From Planctomycetota bacterium (lineage in GTDB: Bacteria > Planctomycetota > PUPC01 > JACPCR01): a DNA stretch of 8,824 nt. Numbering within the stretch: the stretch's first letter is position 1; each line of letters starts with the position of its first letter. The stretch covers positions 1-8,824 of the forward strand of contig JASLXP010000029.1 in assembly GCA_030740295.1 (NCBI GenBank). Reading direction: 5' to 3'. The translations under genes and the position numbers were made by a program. Positions 1 to 6,082 of this stretch are shown here, piece after piece. The notes under the pieces were generated by a model, which was not told where the DNA came from, did no database searches, and was given only the letters and a program-made list of their open reading frames with translations.

Positions 1-662
1 AAGCCGTCGGCCGGACACTCGGCCTGATAGCTGCCACCAGTGACGAAATGGATTGGGCCCAGCATGCCATCCTCAGCGGCATCGAGGGCAATCTGAAGAA
101 GGCCGTTCATTTCAAGAAGAAACCCGCAGCCTGGGAGGTCCTGATGGCTTCTGAGAATCAGAGCCTCGTGAAACGACTGAAGTCGTGGGAAGGGAAACGA
201 CTCGTCTGGGGCAACAAGTTTCCGAAGCCGGGTCAGGACGAAGGCCCGAAACTCTCCGATGAAGAACGCAAGCTTGCACTCGCGGGCAAGAAGTTTTTCT
301 TTCAGACCTGCGCGCAGTGCCATCAATTCGACGGCGAAGGCCAGCCGGGCGTGGCCCCACCGCTCGTGGAATCTGAATGGGTGCTAGGCAACGAAAAACG
401 CCTGACCCGGATCGTCCTCCAGGGCGTCATGGGCAAAATCAGAGTCCGCGGCGAAGAATGGGATCTCGTCATGCCCGGCCACTTCGCAAACCCGGACCTG
501 ACCGATGAAACTCTGGCCGGTCTGCTGACGTTCTTGCGTACCAACGGAAACTGGGAACATGAAGCGAAACCAGTCAGTATCGAGACAGTCGGGGCGGTGC
601 GGAAAGAAGTGAAGGGCCAGCAGGAACCGTGGACCGTGGAAGAGTTGATGAAGGTGAAGTGA
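1..662 (+). CDS. C-terminal part of a PVC-type cytochrome c domain protein (5' truncated)
   Basis: The frame is open to the left window edge (first full codon at base 3), so the ATG at 48 is probably internal and the real start lies outside. The first ~75 visible residues are charged and helical, resembling the end of a HEAT-like repeat region (inference). A class I cytochrome c domain follows: heme-binding CAQCH at 309-323 and a likely axial methionine in the VMPGH segment at 471-473, then a helix (about 495-545) typical of the end of mono-heme cytochrome c domains. This arrangement at the C-terminus of large proteins is typical of Planctomycetes and Verrucomicrobia 'PVC-type' cytochromes, often associated with a membrane-bound or periplasmic dehydrogenase. 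The likely role is electron transfer outside the cytoplasm, with the substrate unknown. The gene ends in TGA and converges on the dehydratase gene, with about 110 bp between them. Confidence 0.85.
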   Translation, partial: AVGRTLGLIAATSDEMDWAQHAILSGIEGNLKKAVHFKKKPAAWEVLMASENQSLVKRLKSWEGKRLVWGNKFPKPGQDEGPKLSDEERKLALAGKKFFFQTCAQCHQFDGEGQPGVAPPLVESEWVLGNEKRLTRIVLQGVMGKIRVRGEEWDLVMPGHFANPDLTDETLAGLLTFLRTNGNWEHEAKPVSIETVGAVRKEVKGQQEPWTVEELMKVK

Positions 663-772
663 AGACCGTGGCCCTCTTCATCCGTGGATCATCTTTTGTT
701 TGAGTGCCCTTGGCGCCTGATAAGACATGGACTGACAAGCTGTCACCAGCAGCCTGCAGCCACGGGGCCTGA
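663..772. other. Convergent intergenic gap without a clear terminator
   Basis: This 110-bp gap separates the stop codons of the cytochrome gene (+) and the dehydratase gene (-). It holds only weak dyads, for example TGACA-agc-TGTCA at 733-745 and a T-rich patch near 690-702. Neither forms a convincing rho-independent terminator. None of the heptamer arrays found in other gaps is present. Confidence 0.5.
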
Positions 773-1891
773 CTACCAATCCGCCACCGAGCCATCCCTG
801 TGATAGGTCTCCGGATTCTTCCATTCGTGACCGATCTTGTCTGCCAACGCATCCTCATCGAGTTCGATACCGAGTCCCGGCCCCTGCGGTAGATCCACGT
901 AGCCGCCTTTCACAACAAACGGCTCTCTGAGATAACCTTCGCCAAGGGTGACCTGCTCCTGCGCCAGATGATTCGGAGTGCACGCGGCCAGTTGCAGACA
1001 GGCCGCCAGCGCGATTGGGCCGAGAGGACAATGCGGCGCGATCGTTCCGTAATGGGTTTCGGCCATCGCTGCGATAAAGCGGCATTCCATGATGCCACCT
1101 GCGTGGCTCAGGTCCGGCTGCAGGACCGTTGCCGCCTGCTTTTCGAGAATCTCGCGGAAGCCCCACCTGGTGTACACCCGCTCGCCCGTAGCAATCGGCA
1201 AATGCGTGCCCCGCGCGATTTCAGCCAGCACATCGACGTTCTGACACTGCACCGGTTCTTCGATGAAGAATGGCGAGTAAGGCTCGTAGCCCTTGATCAA
1301 CTGCTTCGCCATCGCCGGGCTGATCGCGCCGTGAAAATCGATTCCAATGTCGACCTCGTTGCCAACGGCCTCCCGCATCGCGGCGAACACTTCGACCGCA
1401 TAGTCCACGGTCGATGGTGAATCGAGCGTGTAGATGTGCCCCTTCTTTGCCACGCCTGTTTTGAGCGCGGTAAAGCCGGCATCCACCGCATCTTTCGCCG
1501 AACTGGCGGCAGACTCCGGGTCGCCGCCGCCCGCGTGTTTGTAGAGCCGAATCCGATCGCGGCACGCCCCGCCGAGCAGTTGGTAGACAGGAACCCCAAG
1601 CGACTTTCCAAGGATGTCCCAGAGCGCCTGTTCAATACCACTGATGACGCTCGTCAGGACCGGCCCGCCCCGATAAAACGTATGCCGATACAGGGATTGC
1701 CATAGATGCTGGACCCGCCGCGGGTCTTTTCCAATCAGCAGATGTTCATACTCGCAGACCGCCTCGGCACAAGTGCGGGCGCGTCCCTCCACGTATGGCT
1801 CGCCGAGGCCAACGATGCCTTCGTCTGTATGAATCTTTAGAAAAAGCCAACGCGGCTGGACCAGGAAAGTTTCAACGCGGGTGATTTTCAT
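773..1891 (-). CDS. D-galactonate dehydratase-like enolase-superfamily enzyme
   Basis: This 372-residue protein belongs to the mandelate racemase/muconate lactonizing enzyme group of the enolase superfamily. It aligns by eye along nearly its whole length with E. coli DgoD (382 aa in the version recalled), including the PRWxFLKI start, YRGGP, FHG, IEEPV, QPDLSHAGG and APHCPLGPIALAAC blocks. The expected active-site residues are all present: metal ligands Asp185, Glu211 and Glu237, and catalytic His187 and His287, at the same spacing as in DgoD. Such enzymes dehydrate an aldonate (D-galactonate in DgoD) to a 2-keto-3-deoxy acid with Mg2+ in the cytoplasm. The ATG at 1889-1891 lies 2 nt after the stop of the Gfo/Idh gene, with a weak GAAGAGA upstream, suggesting translational coupling. 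It is the last gene of the coupled set. Substrate identity is not proven: related members act on other aldonates, and the loop around residues 143-160 differs from DgoD. Confidence 0.88.
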   Translation of the reverse strand: MKITRVETFLVQPRWLFLKIHTDEGIVGLGEPYVEGRARTCAEAVCEYEHLLIGKDPRRVQHLWQSLYRHTFYRGGPVLTSVISGIEQALWDILGKSLGVPVYQLLGGACRDRIRLYKHAGGGDPESAASSAKDAVDAGFTALKTGVAKKGHIYTLDSPSTVDYAVEVFAAMREAVGNEVDIGIDFHGAISPAMAKQLIKGYEPYSPFFIEEPVQCQNVDVLAEIARGTHLPIATGERVYTRWGFREILEKQAATVLQPDLSHAGGIMECRFIAAMAETHYGTIAPHCPLGPIALAACLQLAACTPNHLAQEQVTLGEGYLREPFVVKGGYVDLPQGPGLGIELDEDALADKIGHEWKNPETYHRDGSVADW

Positions 1892-1893
1892 GA

Positions 1894-3015
1894 TTAGTCC
1901 ATCTCTTCAAAGGTCGTCTTGAGATCCTGGGCCTGGCCGGTCTCTGCGGAGCGATAAGCAGCATCAAAAATTTCGACGACATGGCGGGCATGCTCAGCGG
2001 TGACGATGCTCGGCTTGTCCTCACGAATCCAATCGACGAGTTGCATGACGTCCTCGTAAACATGCGGCTCGTCGAGACTCATGTGCTCGCCCTGAACGTG
2101 AGGCAATGACGATTGCCAGCCGCGCTCCTGCTCTCGAGCCCGTTCTGGAAAGTCGATGGGCTTACCGTTCAGATTGCCGTTTTCGATCTTGCCGTTCGTG
2201 CCGTAGATGATCGCGCTGGCGAATACTGGCAGGCTGCCGGCTACCACCCCGTAAACGAAACCGAAAAGCGCGTCGCCGAAATCGATCAGGATGACGGTGT
2301 TGTCGTCCATCTCGACCTGATACGTCTCGCCCATGAACTCACGCTGCGGAAGACGAATGCCAGACATGGCCGTCACACGCTTCGCCGGCCCGAGGATACC
2401 CGTCAGGGCGTGCAGGCCATACACGGTCATATCGAACAGAGGGCCGCCCCCCGGTTTCTTGTAATACCACGAAGGGTTGATGTTCGAGAGAGGGTCGTCC
2501 CCAAGCCTCACCTTTTCATTTTCATGGTAGCGCCCGAATGCTGAGCCGGTGATCGCCCAGATCACCTTGCCGATGCCGCCTTCTTTGATCGCAGTGCGCA
2601 TCGCGCGATTGACCGGTCGGAGCATCTGCCCCGGTGACGCGACGAGCCTCACATTATTCCGGGCCGCGAGCGCAATGAGCTCATCCGCTTCTGCTGCTGT
2701 CGTGGTCATCGTCTTGTTGAAGTGGACGTGCAATCCGTTTTCGATGGCGGCCTTGCCCTGCTCGTAATGCAGGCCGATTGGTGTGGCAAGGCTGACGGCA
2801 TCGACCGTGCCTGATTTCAACAGAGCTTCGAAATCTTCAAAGTAATGCGGTGCCCCGAATCGCTCGGCCGCGGCCTGGGCCCTGCCGGGAGAGAGGTCGC
2901 AGACCGCGGTGACGTTCACTGAATCTTGAACGTCATCACAAACCAAGTGCGGCAGTATCCCCCGCACGGCCACGCTGCCGGTACCGATGACTCCCATTCG
3001 AACAGGCTTACTCAT
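1894..3015 (-). CDS. Gfo/Idh/MocA family NAD(P)-dependent oxidoreductase
   Basis: A 373-residue protein with an N-terminal Rossmann fold (GVIGTG, residues 8-13) and a C-terminal alpha/beta substrate domain, the usual layout and length of Gfo/Idh/MocA sugar dehydrogenases. The start is placed at ATG 3013-3015. A strong GGAGGGA at 3021-3027 sits 5 nt upstream, and the Rossmann motif follows within a few residues; the open frame extends upstream to 3183, but that part is antisense-like and overlaps the epimerase. The gene overlaps the epimerase end by 8 nt (ATGAGTAA junction). Two family motifs are altered. The usual EKP is Asn100-Lys101-Thr102, keeping the lysine. The usual GGxxxDxxxH is GGGPLFDMTVYGLH, with Asp195 kept, Tyr199 at the histidine position and a His at 202. 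It probably oxidises or reduces a sugar or cyclitol in the cytoplasm; the substrate is unknown. No signal peptide is seen. Confidence 0.87.
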   Translation of the reverse strand: MSKPVRMGVIGTGSVAVRGILPHLVCDDVQDSVNVTAVCDLSPGRAQAAAERFGAPHYFEDFEALLKSGTVDAVSLATPIGLHYEQGKAAIENGLHVHFNKTMTTTAAEADELIALAARNNVRLVASPGQMLRPVNRAMRTAIKEGGIGKVIWAITGSAFGRYHENEKVRLGDDPLSNINPSWYYKKPGGGPLFDMTVYGLHALTGILGPAKRVTAMSGIRLPQREFMGETYQVEMDDNTVILIDFGDALFGFVYGVVAGSLPVFASAIIYGTNGKIENGNLNGKPIDFPERAREQERGWQSSLPHVQGEHMSLDEPHVYEDVMQLVDWIREDKPSIVTAEHARHVVEIFDAAYRSAETGQAQDLKTTFEEMD

Positions 3016-3901
3016 TTTCGTCCCTCCATGATGTCTTGTGTTCCCAACCGGTCGCGCTGCGGAGCTTCGCGTTGGTAAGGAAAGACTGGTGTCCTTCCAT
3101 GCCCTCTGCGAGCGCGGCCAGTTCAGGTTTGAATTTTTCCACGAGTTCTCTTGAAGGCTCGAGTGCGGTCGTATCGTTTCCATTCAGGAAATACACATCG
3201 TGCACCGGCAGATCATCCGCGGCTTCCATCAGGATTCGATGCGCGCTGGCAACGTCTTCGCTGCCGACCCAGCTCCAGAGCCAGGGATTCCATCCTCTCG
3301 TCGGGCCGGCGTTGGCTTTCATGGCCCGGCGCCTTTCCGCCGGAGAGATACCTGCCGGCCGCGTAGCATAGGTTCGGATGCCGTGAGCGCGGCTGAAACT
3401 CGCAAGCAGGTCTTCGCCCGCACGTTTGGTGTAGCTGTATGAATCTTCCGGAAAGCAGGGATGAGTCTCATCAATGGGCAGCGACTCGATCGGAAAAGGC
3501 GTATCGCTGATTCTGAATCCATGCCCAAGTGAGCAGTTGCTGCCGCAGAAGACAAGAGTCTTCACTCCGGCCTCGACTGAAGCCATGAGCATGTAGTAAG
3601 TGCCGAGCATGTTCGATTTGAAAGTGACATCAAACGGGATGCCTTCTTCTTCAGCTTTGTCACGCATGTGCGGATGATCGACCGGCCAGGGCTGTGCCCC
3701 AAGGTGCTGGACAGCCTCAACATCCTTTACGGCTTTCTGACACTCATCAAAATTGGTGATGTCGCACCGCACCCAGGGATGATGCGAAATCTCTTCATGC
3801 GGTTCAGTGCGGGAAGCAAGGACGAGCTCGTGATCGTTTTCGAGATCACGAACGACATAACTGCCGAGACGGCCACTGGCGCCTGTGATGAGGACTTTCA
3901 T
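3008..3901 (-). CDS. NAD-dependent epimerase/dehydratase (extended SDR family)
   Basis: A 297-residue protein of the extended short-chain dehydrogenase/reductase type. The nucleotide-binding GxxGxxG (GASGRLG, residues 7-13) is at the N-terminus, an acidic Asp48 follows beta-strand 3, and the catalytic pair is Tyr155-x-x-x-Lys159 (YSYTK) with Ser121 or Ser124 as the likely third member. The family includes sugar-nucleotide epimerases, uronate dehydrogenases and aldonate or lactone oxidoreductases. With a neighbouring galactonate dehydratase homologue, a dehydrogenase acting on a free sugar or uronate is plausible, but that is inference. The start ATG at 3899-3901 has no clear ribosome binding site; a degenerate heptamer array lies 10-31 nt upstream. 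The TAA stop at 3008-3010 overlaps the start of the Gfo/Idh gene, implying coupled translation. Confidence 0.85.
   Translation of the reverse strand: MKVLITGASGRLGSYVVRDLENDHELVLASRTEPHEEISHHPWVRCDITNFDECQKAVKDVEAVQHLGAQPWPVDHPHMRDKAEEEGIPFDVTFKSNMLGTYYMLMASVEAGVKTLVFCGSNCSLGHGFRISDTPFPIESLPIDETHPCFPEDSYSYTKRAGEDLLASFSRAHGIRTYATRPAGISPAERRRAMKANAGPTRGWNPWLWSWVGSEDVASAHRILMEAADDLPVHDVYFLNGNDTTALEPSRELVEKFKPELAALAEGMEGHQSFLTNAKLRSATGWEHKTSWRDENE
3021..3027 (-). promoter_or_regulatory. Strong ribosome binding site for the Gfo/Idh gene
   Basis: GGAGGGA on the minus strand, 5 nt before ATG 3013-3015 and inside the end of the epimerase coding region. It fixes the Gfo/Idh start at 3015 rather than at the far upstream in-frame ATG at 3183, and supports translational coupling to the epimerase. 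Confidence 0.8.
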
Positions 3902-3911
3902 GGGAATAATC

Positions 3912-3932
3912 CGTATTTCGTAATTCGTTAGA
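3912..3932. repeat. Degenerate heptamer array (TTACG family), three units
   Basis: On the + strand the units are CGTATTT, CGTAATT and CGTTAGA, so CGT recurs exactly every 7 bp. On the minus strand this reads as ACG every 7 bp, 10-31 nt before the epimerase ATG. It is the most degenerate of the four TTACG-family loci, so confidence is lower. Confidence 0.55.
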
Positions 3933-3980
3933 GACCCGGAGTCAGCACGTGGTCTTGGCGCTCCGCGACAAGATTTTCAG

Positions 3981-3997
3981 CGGTCACAGAGTGACCG
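3981..3997. repeat. Perfect 7-bp inverted repeat (CGGTCAC-aga-GTGACCG)
   Basis: The arms CGGTCAC (3981-3987) and GTGACCG (3991-3997) are exact reverse complements with a 3-nt centre. It lies 80-96 nt upstream of the epimerase start. It could be an operator for a regulator of the epimerase operon or a small RNA hairpin. No T-tract follows on either strand, so it is not a standard terminator. Confidence 0.6.
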
Positions 3998-4054
3998 AAT
4001 ACCGGAACTGCCCCGCAGCGTCAGCTCCCCACGAGCGCATCGAGTATCCTACGA

Positions 4055-4087
4055 AACTGCAACTCAGAGCAAGAGGCCATTGCAGTT
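4055..4087. repeat. 8-bp inverted repeat downstream of the hydrolase gene
   Basis: AACTGCAA (4055-4062) and TTGCAGTT (4080-4087) are exact reverse complements around a 17-nt loop, 39-71 nt past the hydrolase stop on the minus strand. Only TTT follows, so it would be at most a weak terminator or an mRNA 3'-end structure. Confidence 0.4.
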
Positions 4088-4091
4088 CTTC

Positions 4092-4139
4092 TTACTCATT
4101 ACTCATTACGTGTTACGCATTACGTTTACGTATCACGCA
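4092..4139. repeat. Heptamer array (TTACGTA family), seven units, overlapping the hydrolase stop codon
   Basis: The + strand units are TTACTCA twice, TTACGTG, TTACGCA, TTACGT (a 6-mer), TTACGTA and TCACGCA. The period is 7 bp with one deletion. The TTA at 4126-4128 is the complement of the hydrolase TAA stop, so the last two units lie inside the hydrolase coding region and encode its final residues (MRDT). The segment TTACGTATCAC (4126-4136) recurs exactly at 8740-8750. Confidence 0.85.
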
Positions 4140-5946
4140 TCCGTTCAATCGCTGCCTCTTTCGTCTGTATCTTCCGCAGCCGCTCCATATCAAACTTCAG
4201 GCTGCGATCGAAAAACACGATGCCGTTTTGCTCCTGGTAGATGTCTGTGAGCTGGGTGTAGCAGTAGCCGAACATGTCAGGGTTATCGAGGAGCACATTG
4301 CATTGGCCTTCGAAACGTTCGTAAAACTCCTCGATGGATTTGGGTGGCTCGCCGTAACCCCAGGATTCTGCGCGGTCGGCATCTTGCTGTTTCGCGGGAA
4401 ACCACTTAATGCCGCCGAACTCACTCACGAAAAACGGCTGGCCGCGATAGGGCAAAGAGATTCTTCTTTCCCCTTGCGCGATGGCCTGGTAAGGATTCCC
4501 CTCTGCAAGGCCGGCCTGTCGCTTCCGGAGTTCCGTGGGGTCCTGGGAGTAGTCGTGGCAGTCATAGATATCCGTCTCGATCACCCGGTGCGAATAGCCG
4601 GACACGTCCAGAACCGGTCGCGTTGTATCCATCGCCTTGGTGGCGAGGAAGAGGCCCCGAGTGACGTCATCCAGCGTCTGAATACCTTCGTCTATCGGTT
4701 GGAAAGTTTCGTTGAGCGGGCACCAGCCGATGATGCATGGATGCGAGTAATCACGATGCAGGACCTCCAGCCACTGTGTCTGAATTGTCGCGGCCGGGTG
4801 GTGATAATAGTCGTCATTGGGCCTGCCGTCGCGGTCGCGGAAACCCCAGTCGCCGAATTCGCCCCAGACCAGGTAGCCCATCTTGTCTGCAAGGTAGAGG
4901 AAACGTTCTTCAAAAACTTTCTGATGCAGGCGCGCGCCGTTGAAGCCTGAGGCAAATGAAATCTCGATGTCTTTCTCCAGCGCATCATCCGTCGGCGCGG
5001 TCAGGATACCATCCGGATAATAGCCCTGGTCGAGCACAAGCCGCTGGAAAACAGCGCGGCCGTTGATGAGCACTTTCTTGCCGTCAATGCTGACACTTCG
5101 CAGACCGGCGTAGCTCTTTGCAGAGTCGACGACGTTGCCGTCAGCGTCGATCAATTCCAATTCGACGTCATAGAGATTCGGTTCGCCCGGCCCCCAGAAT
5201 ATGATCCTGTCTTCAGGAATATCCAGGTCGAGCATCGGAGCAAAATCTTTATCGGCTGCGACCTCCGACGTGGTCACTTCACCCTTTTCATCAGAGAGCC
5301 TCGCACGCAGACACAGACCAGCCGCGTTGCTGCTCAAAGGCTGTTCGATTCGGAAACGGCCATTGGCAACATCCGGTGTGATGCGGGGACGCTTGAGATG
5401 ATGAACGGGCACCGGCTCCATCCAGACCGTCTGCCAGATGCCGGTCGTGCGCGTGTAATGGCAGCCCGCGTTATCGAATCGGTGGTTGGATTGCTTGCCC
5501 CCCGGCCGCGGCTCTTCCTTGGGGTCGCGGGCGCGGACAACGATAGTCGCAGTTTCTCCGGGCCCGGCCACGCCGGTAAGGTCGCATGTGAACGGCGACC
5601 ATCCTCCTCGATGCCGGCCGACTTCAATGCCGTTCACCCAGATCGTTGCATCGTAATCCACGGCCTGAAAGTGCAGGTGGACATTGCGTCCGGCCCACTC
5701 GCCAGGAATCTCGACCTCGCGGCGATACCACACCGCATGAATGAAGTCAGTATGGCCGATGCCGGACAGCTCGGACTCCGGACAAAAGGGAACGACTATC
5801 TTGTTCGACAGTTCCGAATCCTTCAGCCCCCGCGTCAGGCCGCTGTTGCCCTGGTCAATTTCAAACTGCCATTCGCCATTGAGGCAGAGCCAATCGTTTC
5901 GAAGAAACTGCGGACGTGGGTATTCTGGGCGAGGAAGGGAAGACAT
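4126..5946 (-). CDS. Family 2 glycoside hydrolase (beta-galactosidase/beta-glucuronidase type)
   Basis: A 606-residue protein with the three-domain GH2 layout: an N-terminal sugar-binding jelly-roll domain (about 15-180, opening PRPEYPRPQF and NGEWQF, with DYDATIWVNG), an immunoglobulin-like domain (about 185-290), and a catalytic TIM barrel (about 290-600). The acid/base is Glu413 in the Asn412-Glu413 pair (CPLNET), and the nucleophile is Glu509 in SEFGG. There is no signal peptide, so it is probably cytoplasmic. It cleaves a terminal beta-linked sugar; galactose or glucuronate release is common in the family, but this subgroup (RLVLDQGYYPDG in place of the usual RGVNRHExHP-like motif at barrel strand 1) is poorly assigned. 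The start ATG at 5944-5946 sits against a heptamer array and lacks a visible Shine-Dalgarno sequence. The stop lies within another array. It faces the downstream sugar operon in the same direction, with a 224-bp gap. Confidence 0.88.
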   Translation of the reverse strand: MSSLPRPEYPRPQFLRNDWLCLNGEWQFEIDQGNSGLTRGLKDSELSNKIVVPFCPESELSGIGHTDFIHAVWYRREVEIPGEWAGRNVHLHFQAVDYDATIWVNGIEVGRHRGGWSPFTCDLTGVAGPGETATIVVRARDPKEEPRPGGKQSNHRFDNAGCHYTRTTGIWQTVWMEPVPVHHLKRPRITPDVANGRFRIEQPLSSNAAGLCLRARLSDEKGEVTTSEVAADKDFAPMLDLDIPEDRIIFWGPGEPNLYDVELELIDADGNVVDSAKSYAGLRSVSIDGKKVLINGRAVFQRLVLDQGYYPDGILTAPTDDALEKDIEISFASGFNGARLHQKVFEERFLYLADKMGYLVWGEFGDWGFRDRDGRPNDDYYHHPAATIQTQWLEVLHRDYSHPCIIGWCPLNETFQPIDEGIQTLDDVTRGLFLATKAMDTTRPVLDVSGYSHRVIETDIYDCHDYSQDPTELRKRQAGLAEGNPYQAIAQGERRISLPYRGQPFFVSEFGGIKWFPAKQQDADRAESWGYGEPPKSIEEFYERFEGQCNVLLDNPDMFGYCYTQLTDIYQEQNGIVFFDRSLKFDMERLRKIQTKEAAIERMRDT

Positions 5947-5979
5947 GGCTGATGGTTGATGGTTGATGGCGAATGGTTA
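5945..5979. repeat. Heptamer array (ATGGTTG family), five units, at the hydrolase start
   Basis: The + strand units are ATGGCTG, ATGGTTG, ATGGTTG, ATGGCGA and ATGGTTA, in perfect 7-bp phase. The hydrolase start codon (complement of CAT 5944-5946) overlaps the first unit, so the array occupies the whole ribosome-binding region of that gene. The same family, with one mismatch over 26 bp, occurs on the opposite strand at 8652-8683. Confidence 0.88.
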
Positions 5980-5983
5980 GAAA

Positions 5984-6043
5984 GTCATCGACGATGTGAA
6001 TACTCTGTTCGTCAATTCGTCGAGATTGAGATGACTCGATGAC
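5984..6043. repeat. Spaced 8-bp inverted repeat in the divergent intergenic region
   Basis: GTCATCGA (5984-5991) and TCGATGAC (6036-6043) are exact reverse complements 44 bp apart, in the region between the divergent hydrolase and isomerase genes. They could be paired half-sites of a regulator, but the arms are short and may arise by chance. No confident promoter boxes were found here on either strand. Confidence 0.35.
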
Positions 6044-6070
6044 CAAATGAGAACGCAATTTTCCACTTTA

Positions 6071-6076
6071 AGGGGG
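6071..6076 (+). promoter_or_regulatory. Ribosome binding site for the peptidyl-prolyl isomerase
   Basis: AGGGGG ends 6 nt before ATG 6083-6085. It supports that start, which also places a signal peptide at the N-terminus. Confidence 0.75.
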
Positions 6077-6082
6077 TAAACA

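Larger units (their letters stand above)
3902..4125. other. 224-bp gap between hydrolase and epimerase genes
   Basis: No gene seen. The gap is bounded by two TTACG-type heptamer tracts: a degenerate one at 3912-3932, just upstream of the epimerase, and a longer one at 4092-4139, at the hydrolase end. Between them are a perfect short palindrome (3981-3997) and a wider inverted repeat (4055-4087). A promoter for the three-gene epimerase operon could lie here, but I cannot identify -35/-10 boxes with confidence. Confidence 0.5.

Noticed and set aside
733..745. TGACA-agc-TGTCA as a terminator between convergent genes
   Set aside because: Only a 5-bp stem with no T-run on either side.
3016..3183. 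N-terminal extension of the Gfo/Idh protein from ATG 3183
   Set aside because: The extra 56 residues are low-complexity out-of-frame sequence within the epimerase gene. The strong ribosome binding site and the Rossmann motif place the start at 3015.
4092..4139. Possible CRISPR array
   Set aside because: Units are 7 bp in direct tandem with no spacers, and no cas genes are nearby.
3949..4950. A 333-codon open frame on the + strand
   Set aside because: It is antisense to the glycoside hydrolase, whose catalytic and domain motifs are intact. The + frame has no recognisable motif and no ribosome binding site, and it starts across non-coding repeats.
5398..5952. A 184-codon + strand frame
   Set aside because: It is antisense to the N-terminal domain of the hydrolase; no family signature, explained by codon bias of the real gene.
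5999..6004. AATACT as a -10 box for the isomerase
   Set aside because: No acceptable -35 element at the proper spacing; support too weak to annotate a promoter.
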